NCBI GenBank assembly: GCA_040414675.1
Contig: JBEDUN010000076.1
Coordinates: forward strand, 1-19,713
Length of the DNA: 19,713 nt
Reading direction: 5' to 3'
DNA from: JARBAU01 sp040414675
GTDB lineage: Archaea > Thermoproteota > Nitrososphaeria > Nitrososphaerales > Nitrososphaeraceae
A program made the translations under genes and the position numbers. Below the pieces are notes generated by a model. The model worked only from the letters and a program-made list of their open reading frames with translations, was not told the DNA's origin and made no database searches. Of the stretch, positions 14,878-19,713 are shown in pieces; positions within the stretch are counted from its first letter, which is position 1, and each line of letters opens with the position of its first letter.

Positions 14878-15561
14878 ATGGCAGACAAGAAAACATTGAC
14901 CTGTGATGTTTGTGGTAAATCCTTTGATTCAACTAAAGCATTGGATAAGCATAAGGAATCCGTTCATAATGACATAGACGTGTTTGAAACTATTGAACGA
15001 CGTAAGACTAGATCACTTTTCTATTCAAAAAAATTAGTAATTGCAGCAGCTGTTGGTATTCTAGTTGCGTTTGGTGCTGGCGCAGGCGTTTATTATACCA
15101 TGGGGATAAATTCAAATTCTGAAAATGGCTTAACGATAGATGGCATACAATGTAATACTATGGAACAATTGCAATTCCATGTACACGCCCATCTCGACAT
15201 CTATGTTAACGGTCATTCAATCTATATTCCCCCTCAAATCGGCATAGTTGATGACAAATGTATTTACTGGCTGCATACACACGATAGTACAGGCATAGTA
15301 CATATCGAAGCTCCTTCAAAGAGGGATTTTACGCTAGGTCAATTCTTCCAAATCTGGAAGAGTAAACTGAGTAATTCGAGCACGTTTGAAGAGATCCTTG
15401 CAGGAAAACAAGTACCAACTGTTTATGTGAATGGTAATAAGGTACAAAGTACTACAAATTACAAAGATGTCAAGTTAAATGCACATGATGAAATTGCAGT
15501 AGTTTATGGAACTCCGCCCAAATCTATACCTTCAAAATATGCTTTCCCTGAGGGATTATGA
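14878..15561 (+). CDS. Membrane protein: cytosolic C2H2 zinc finger plus external His-rich domain
   Basis: Three parts are visible in 227 aa. Residues 9-30 are a canonical C2H2 finger (C9-x2-C12-x12-H25-x4-H30). Residues 41-52 are basic (ERRKTRS then YSKK), followed by a single TM helix (about 53-75), which puts the finger inside and the rest outside. The external domain has H101-V-H-A-H105, C92 and C128, then W-L-H133-T-H135 and H142, a set well suited to binding a metal such as Cu or Zn. FEEILAGKQVPTVYVNGNKV forms a later beta-like part. The combination suggests a protein that senses or handles metal outside and contacts a cytosolic partner (DNA, RNA or protein) through the finger; that is inference. 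The external domain resembles conserved hypothetical proteins I associate with Thaumarchaeota and some bacteria. Confidence 0.8.
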   Translation: MADKKTLTCDVCGKSFDSTKALDKHKESVHNDIDVFETIERRKTRSLFYSKKLVIAAAVGILVAFGAGAGVYYTMGINSNSENGLTIDGIQCNTMEQLQFHVHAHLDIYVNGHSIYIPPQIGIVDDKCIYWLHTHDSTGIVHIEAPSKRDFTLGQFFQIWKSKLSNSSTFEEILAGKQVPTVYVNGNKVQSTTNYKDVKLNAHDEIAVVYGTPPKSIPSKYAFPEGL

Positions 15562-15635
15562 AAAGTAGTTGAATCAACCTTGAATTACCAAAAACAGCTA
15601 GAATATTCAGAATTTTTCTATAATTTACTACTCGA

Positions 15636-15641
15636 TTTTTT
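15636..15641 (+). terminator. Oligo-T terminator after the zinc-finger gene
   Basis: A T6 run lies about 75 nt past the stop, preceded by a T5 run at 15613-15617. Either could end the transcript before the convergent gene. Confidence 0.35.
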
Positions 15642-15741
15642 AACGAATTTCTTGTAAACATTATTTTGTCAATATTCTACGTGTTTAACGGATCATCATA
15701 GCATAGTATCAAAGTTTGAGAAGCGTGGGTCTTGAGGTTCT

Positions 15742-16449
15742 TCACTTGGTTCTAGTCTTGAGGTTGTATGCCAGTTGTAAGTTTGGGTGAATTTTGGTGT
15801 GAACTATCATCATAATATCAGATGGTGGAGCTTTATCGTCCACTGCATTCCTTAAATCTATAAGATATTTCTCAACTTGTTCAGCAGCTGAACCATTCTT
15901 ATCAGATTCATATGGTTTCAATTCTGCATCAAATATTTCGACTGCTCTTTTTGCGTATTGTCTGGCAGTTTGATATTTGTCTACATCGGACACCGAAGTA
16001 TGACTTTCTGTATCCATACCTGAATTGGTCGACATTGAAGAGCCCATAGAGGACATGTTCAGCATAACATTTGGCAATATTCCATATGCTCCGCCGTAAT
16101 ACTCGAGTACTTCATCAACAACATTGGCTAGGAACAATGCGTCAACCGTAGCATTATTGAACTGTTCGCTCTTAACAACAAAGTAATTCTCATTGTCTAT
16201 GACATCGTCTAACCTGTCTAGTAACTGAGCAAGATGTTGATTGGAGGAAGTCAGGTTAGAATGAAGCGATTCATTTGCTAGTAATGCTTCTACCCTTACT
16301 CTTTCGATTAGCGTAAGAAATGATGCGTTATCGTCACTAGAAACAAATATGTGACCGCTGGCTCCGTTACTTAAATTATAACCTAGGTTCGTGGAGTAGC
16401 ACGTCAGAATCATGAATACGACTAACTGAGCAGTAAGAAATCTATCCAT
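15742..16449 (-). CDS. Exported helical protein with Met-rich insert, paralogue of 11719
   Basis: This 235-aa protein has a signal-like hydrophobic N terminus (about 5-24) and a helical body. It aligns with the 277-aa protein at 11719: EQFNNATV (95-102) and GAYGI (120-124) match DQMKNATV and GAYGI there, KYQTARQYAKRAVEIF matches the later helix, and both end LR-type helix then YNLKTRT or FKLKLKT. It differs in a Met/Ser-rich insert (about 129-145, MLNMSSMGSSMS then GMD) directly after GAYGI, a segment typical of extracellular copper ligands. The function is unknown; metal binding is inferred from composition only. The ATG start is supported by ACTTAAAT about 31 nt upstream on the minus strand. 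It is convergent with the zinc-finger gene. Confidence 0.72.
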   Translation of the reverse strand: MDRFLTAQLVVFMILTCYSTNLGYNLSNGASGHIFVSSDDNASFLTLIERVRVEALLANESLHSNLTSSNQHLAQLLDRLDDVIDNENYFVVKSEQFNNATVDALFLANVVDEVLEYYGGAYGILPNVMLNMSSMGSSMSTNSGMDTESHTSVSDVDKYQTARQYAKRAVEIFDAELKPYESDKNGSAAEQVEKYLIDLRNAVDDKAPPSDIMMIVHTKIHPNLQLAYNLKTRTK

Positions 16450-16699
16450 GTGTTGTGAGGATAAAATAAGATTTCCATTTAAGTATTTGCTAATGATTGT
16501 ATGACTCCTGCAGTTACTAAATATTTTTTATTTTTATGACTGTTACGAGCATATTTCTAAAGGTTTTTCTTAATATCAATTCAAATTATTTTTTAACTAT
16601 ATAATTAATAATGAAATTATGTATGCAGATCACTAATCAATTCCAATAATTAGGATTGACCAGATAACATTCAGATAATACAATATCCTAGAAAAGACG

Positions 16700-17128
16700 A
16701 TGAAAATGAACAGTGATGAGATACATCATTTTCTAAGACGTGGAACGTTTACAGGGAAGATTGCAACCGTCAGGGCAGATGGGAGACCACATTTGGCTCC
16801 AGTTTGGTTTGTGTTAGATGAGAATAATAAGGACGTTATATTTACAACCTGGCATACATCTCAAAAAGCAAAGAATATTTTGCGGGACCCTAGAGTGAGT
16901 GTTTCTGTAGATGATCAAAGTCCACTTTACTCATTTGTGATATTAGAGGGGTATGCTGAAATAAGCGACCAGCCTGACCAACTACTAAGCTGGGCAACTA
17001 AGATTGCAGAGCGATATATGGGAGTTAACAATGCTAAAGCATATGGTAAAAGAAATAGTGCTAAGGGAGAGCTTTTAGTAAGAATCAAACCAACAAAGAT
17101 TATTGGTCAAAAGGATCTTGCCGCTTAA
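16700..17128 (+). CDS. PPOX-class (pyridoxamine oxidase-like) flavin/F420-dependent enzyme
   Basis: The 142-aa protein shows the split-barrel PPOX fold pattern: FLRRGTFTGKIATVRADGRPHLAPVWFVLD (about 11-41), then IFTTWHTSQKAKNILRDPRVSVSVDD and the ILEGYAEI strand. Such proteins bind FMN or F420 and catalyse redox of varied substrates. The GRPHLAPVWF motif and short length fit the PPOX class F420-dependent group, and thaumarchaea are known to make F420, but the cofactor and substrate are not fixed by the sequence. It is cytosolic, with no signal peptide. The ATG at 16700 has an AT-rich box (about 16674-16684) upstream. It stands alone, with 220 nt of featureless DNA before the next gene. Confidence 0.85.
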   Translation: MKMNSDEIHHFLRRGTFTGKIATVRADGRPHLAPVWFVLDENNKDVIFTTWHTSQKAKNILRDPRVSVSVDDQSPLYSFVILEGYAEISDQPDQLLSWATKIAERYMGVNNAKAYGKRNSAKGELLVRIKPTKIIGQKDLAA

Positions 17129-17348
17129 GCAATTAGTATCAGCAATTAATATCGTTGTAACCGTCGGTCCGGATGAAGCAAGTGTAATTGATCTGTTGCA
17201 TTGCCTACTCACAAAATTGTGAACTTCCTAATTTAACTGGCTTCAGTGGCTAACTATATTTTTGAGCGTCATCTGAACTATAGCGGAGGCTACGATTCGA
17301 TAGTTGCACCATATCGCTTAAATTAGTCAATAGACCTATAATGCTAGT

Positions 17349-17762
17349 ATGCAATCTAGTAGGGCTACTTCGTTTAATTTTATAGAGAGTAAGCCCAAAT
17401 TGCTTGCTATAATATCCATTGTTGTGGTAGGAGTATTAGCGATCCCGGTTATATTGCCACACATTGGTCATGTATACATGATATATCATATCTTACTTCA
17501 CCTCGTAAGTCTTATTATTTCTATTTTCCTTGGTATTGTGGCCATACTTGCCTACAAACGGAACCGCTCAAGCAGGCTATTATTTATGGCTTTGGGCTTT
17601 TTGTCGCTGGTAGTAATTGAAAGTCTTTATCTTCTATTGGCGACAGTAAATATCGAAGATATTATTATACCTGTTGTGCGAATTGAGCTGCCTCATGTAA
17701 TTCTCTTTGCCATGCTAACTTTATTTGGAATTGGAGTATTTAGGGTGAGTAATAAGAAATAA
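17349..17762 (+). CDS. Four-TM membrane protein, first gene of a regulator operon
   Basis: The 137-aa protein has four hydrophobic helices (about 17-36, 44-69, 76-98 and 115-132). Histidines lie at 38, 41, 47, 51 and 116, at or within helices, so a metal or haem ligand is possible but unproven. No named family is certain; haloarchaea have similarly small membrane proteins next to winged-helix regulators. Its stop codon overlaps the ATG of the regulator by one base, so the two are co-translated and probably act together, for example as a membrane sensor or a regulated target (inference). CTTAAATTA about 27 nt before the ATG serves as the operon promoter. An out-of-frame ATG at 17341 is not used. 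Confidence 0.75.
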   Translation: MQSSRATSFNFIESKPKLLAIISIVVVGVLAIPVILPHIGHVYMIYHILLHLVSLIISIFLGIVAILAYKRNRSSRLLFMALGFLSLVVIESLYLLLATVNIEDIIIPVVRIELPHVILFAMLTLFGIGVFRVSNKK

Positions 17763-18337
17763 TGAGTATGGAATCTAGTACTTCGAGTACATCACATATT
17801 TCTGAATCTGGTACTCGGACTATACAAGAATTTAGAAATGATATTGATGAGTCCTTATTGGAATGTATCTACCGAAATCCTGGAGTCAGGTATCGGGAAT
17901 TACTTAGAATTTTTCATGTTGGTAATGGCGTATTAACTTATCACCTTTCCATACTTGAAAAATTAGGAAAAATACGAGTAGATAGGAAAAGAAACAAAAT
18001 AACGCGGTATTATCTGACAGGCGTTCCTGATGAAGATACCGATCTAATCGGCCAGTTGAGGAACAAGATGACAAGGCAGCTAGTACTATTCATACTAGAA
18101 CACGATCATTGTACTTTTGGCGAAATCGTCGAAAACAGTGGAAAGGCACCATCAACTATATCGTGGCATCTTAATAGGCTGCGTGATGCAGGCATCATCT
18201 CCATGTCCTATGGAGAACGAACTCAGCACTATACGATTGTTGATAGCAGAGAAGTCAAGAAGATATTGGTAATGTACAAAGATGCATTTTTAGACAAGGT
18301 GGTGGACAACTATGTCGGTATTATGGACCAACTGTAA
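17762..18337 (+). CDS. Double winged-helix transcription regulator
   Basis: The 191-aa cytosolic protein contains two winged helix-turn-helix domains. The first (about 31-86) has VRYRELLRIFHVGNGVLTYH as HTH and the wing GKIRVDRKRNKITRYYLTG. The second (about 102-162) has CTFGEIVENSGKAPSTISWH and ISMSYGERTQHYTIVD. This is a common archaeal arrangement, ArsR/MarR-like in outline. A Ser/Thr-rich tail of about 20 residues leads, and a short helical C terminus (about 163-191) may dimerise. It is encoded between a four-TM protein (1-nt overlap) and a surface protein, which suggests control of cell-envelope genes or of its own operon. No ligand-binding domain or Cys cluster is visible. Confidence 0.85.
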   Translation: MSMESSTSSTSHISESGTRTIQEFRNDIDESLLECIYRNPGVRYRELLRIFHVGNGVLTYHLSILEKLGKIRVDRKRNKITRYYLTGVPDEDTDLIGQLRNKMTRQLVLFILEHDHCTFGEIVENSGKAPSTISWHLNRLRDAGIISMSYGERTQHYTIVDSREVKKILVMYKDAFLDKVVDNYVGIMDQL

Positions 18338-18340
18338 TGT

Positions 18341-18955
18341 TTGCCGTTTTTCCAAATCTATATGTTTCAAAGTAGTCCCAACCATCAACTTGGCTTTTTT
18401 GACTCAAAGACTTCATTGTTACTATGCCTTCTGCTTCTCATAAGTACCACACTTGTGGAACAAAGGGTTGTCTTTGCAGATACCATCATAGGCGCGATAA
18501 GCCAGAGAATAGGCAATTACGATATGGAGATGAAAACCCTTCCACAAACTCCAATCGTAAATACAAACTCCAAAATTCAGCTTAGGATAGGGAGCGTCGA
18601 AGGGGATGAATTGGTAGATATTCCGATTGCAATACGGATATCAAAAGGAGGAGAGGAATTAACAAGAACCAATCCTATATCAGTAACATACGGACATTTC
18701 ATATTTCCTTACAAATTTAATCAGACTGGAGTGTACTCACTCGATGTTGACGTTTATGATACTTCTTATAATAGCCAGAATATCACTTTTACTTTTCCTA
18801 TAACAGTCAATAGTCCATTTATGTCCTTTTTTACTTTTTCGCAACCACTTAATTCTACTTCACTGGAAGTAGTGATTATTGCAGTTGCGATTATATCAGG
18901 AGCAGCTGGTACTGTCTATTTCAGAAGAAAGAAAGCTCATACATTGGAATCGTAG
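18341..18955 (+). CDS. Membrane-anchored surface protein (paralogue 3 of 3, divergent)
   Basis: It has the same build as the proteins at 4665 and 12702: a hydrophobic signal (about 25-40, ending VVFADT), one domain (about 52-156) and a C-terminal TM helix (about 174-194) followed by RRKK. It retains PQTPIVNTNSKIQLRI and YKFNQTGVYSLDV at the places of PQTPTVDAKTQLRF and NYFFPDSGIYQV in paralogue 2, but is otherwise the most divergent and lacks the Cys before the cleavage site. It begins 3 nt after the regulator's stop if TTG at 18341 is used; the in-frame ATG at 18362 is a good alternative. Its place in the operon makes it the likely effector or sensed surface component of this system, by inference. 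Confidence 0.72.
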   Translation: MPFFQIYMFQSSPNHQLGFFDSKTSLLLCLLLLISTTLVEQRVVFADTIIGAISQRIGNYDMEMKTLPQTPIVNTNSKIQLRIGSVEGDELVDIPIAIRISKGGEELTRTNPISVTYGHFIFPYKFNQTGVYSLDVDVYDTSYNSQNITFTFPITVNSPFMSFFTFSQPLNSTSLEVVIIAVAIISGAAGTVYFRRKKAHTLES

Positions 18956-19344
18956 TCTGAACTTTCAATATAATGCAAATATTCTTTAAGATTTTATAGG
19001 TTTTCGATGTCCAGTCTTCTGTTGTATTGCAATTGGTATAATAATCATATGCTTACAGCATGTGTTTAAAATCATAATTTCAATATACTGCTAAAAAATT
19101 CGCTTAAAATTATTATTTTCAGCCAAGTTATTTATGTAATTGTAGAACACGAATAAATGACTCTTATGAATTTTGAGACAATACTTAAAATTAATTATTG
19201 TGATGATGATTTCTTGTAAATATGATATTGCTATGCTCATTCACTTAATCTTGAGTTACCAGTACATTGGACTTTTGAATACTTTTGCATTTAAATCTAC
19301 AATTAACCATGATATAAGGCCATAATATTTACTAGAATAGAAAA
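18956..19344. other. AT-rich intergenic region without recognised features
   Basis: No ORF with coding character, RNA gene or strong inverted repeat was found. It separates the regulator operon from the conserved element of the right-edge gene. Confidence 0.4.
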
Positions 19345-19413
19345 ATGATAAGTTTGTGTTATCTTATTTATATACAATTGTAGCTTACCAATGGTTTCAA
19401 ACTCAGAAATATC
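19345..19413 (+). promoter_or_regulatory. Conserved upstream element, copy C, with AT-rich promoter box
   Basis: The 58-nt block 19345-19402 is the plus-strand counterpart of copies A and B, ending 36 nt before the ATG at 19439. AGCTTACCAATGG and TTTCAAAC are nearly identical to copy A. GAAATATC follows about 29 nt before the ATG, as in copy B. The block is more than 17 kb from A and B in the opposite orientation, so conservation is not explained by local duplication alone. Confidence 0.65.
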
Positions 19414-19438
19414 AACACTAGTCAATATAGTTCGTTAA

Positions 19439-19713
19439 ATGACAAATCGTACATCGTGTAGTGAAATGTTTTCGGCAGCAGCAATTGCTACAATGCTAGT
19501 AGTAGCAGCGACCCTAGCATCTTTAGCAACACAACCTGTCTCAGCGCAAAGTGTTCCAATCGCTACACATAGCCGCGGTACAGGAGATGGCGGCGGCTCT
19601 GGTGGCGGTACAGGAGATGGCGGCGGCTCTGGTGGCGGTACAGGAGATGGCGGCGGCTCTGGTGGCGGTACAGGAGATGGCGGCGGCTCTGGTGGCGGCG
19701 GTACAGGTGGCGG
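19439..19713 (+). CDS. Secreted Gly-rich repeat protein, cut by the right edge (partial)
   Basis: The gene starts MTNRTSCSE and has a signal peptide to about residue 37 (hydrophobic IATMLVVAATLASLA, then QPVSAQ). A short SVPIATHSR segment leads into four exact copies of GTGDGGGSGG and a variant GGTGG before the window ends. The N terminus matches the partial gene at 1-28 and the 83-aa protein; the Gly-rich part recalls the SGDSGSSGGTG linker of the 249-aa protein. Whether Cys-loop motifs follow the Gly-rich part, as in the 249-aa protein, cannot be seen. The codons are strongly GC-rich (GGC, GGT) in an AT-rich genome, caused by the repeat itself. Probably an exported structural or matrix protein, by inference. 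Confidence 0.75.
   Translation, partial: MTNRTSCSEMFSAAAIATMLVVAATLASLATQPVSAQSVPIATHSRGTGDGGGSGGGTGDGGGSGGGTGDGGGSGGGTGDGGGSGGGGTGG
19577..19696 (+). repeat. 30-bp tandem repeat, four exact copies
   Basis: Units start at 19577, 19607, 19637 and 19667 and are identical, each encoding GTGDGGGSGG. Absolute identity points to recent expansion and probable length variation between strains. The array continues as a shortened variant towards the window edge. Confidence 0.9.

Noticed and set aside
19577..19713. CRISPR-like array of 30-bp units
   Set aside because: The units are contiguous with no spacers, lie in frame inside a signal-peptide protein and encode a Gly-rich decapeptide.

Overview
The window most resembles an ammonia-oxidising-type thaumarchaeon (class Nitrososphaeria, Nitrososphaera/Nitrosocosmicus-like). 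This is inferred from an AT-rich genome, TATA boxes about 25-30 nt before start codons (leaderless mRNAs), TTG/GTG starts, a PAC2-family proteasome-assembly chaperone homologue, a membrane-anchored C2H2 zinc finger, and many small secreted proteins rich in N-glycosylation sequons. No ammonia-oxidation, rRNA, tRNA, transposase or CRISPR feature was recognised.

Layout. Positions 1-2200 and 19340-19713 hold a family of small secreted, repeat-rich proteins. Members are a gene cut by the left edge (minus), a 249-aa Gly/Ser/Asn-rich protein, an 83-aa protein (minus), and a Gly-rich gene cut by the right edge. Three of them share a 58-nt upstream element at a nearly fixed distance from ATG. Positions 2380-4343 hold a creatininase-family amidohydrolase and a PAC2 protein. 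Positions 4665-5315 hold the first of three membrane-anchored, single-domain surface proteins. Positions 6151-6658 hold a CHRD-domain protein broken by a one-base insertion in a C run. Positions 6882-10500 (minus) hold a NitT/TauT-type ABC transporter: fused double permease, ATPase, and a separate AAA-associated C-terminal-domain protein. No substrate-binding protein was seen.

Positions 10840-16449 are mostly exported proteins: a 184-aa protein, two helical paralogues on opposite strands, a second surface-protein paralogue, a 372-aa protein with a Met-rich tail, and a zinc-finger/TM/His-rich protein. Positions 16700-17128 hold a PPOX-fold flavin/F420 enzyme. Positions 17349-18955 look like an operon: a four-TM protein, a double winged-helix regulator, and the third surface-protein paralogue.

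The most noteworthy signals are: the small-protein family with its shared upstream element and shared Cys motif; a 21-bp palindrome found twice next to TATA-like sequence; the frameshifted CHRD gene; and the split ABC transporter. Functions of the secreted proteins are unknown. Metal handling (His/Met/Cys-rich segments) and cell-surface or matrix roles are inferences only.
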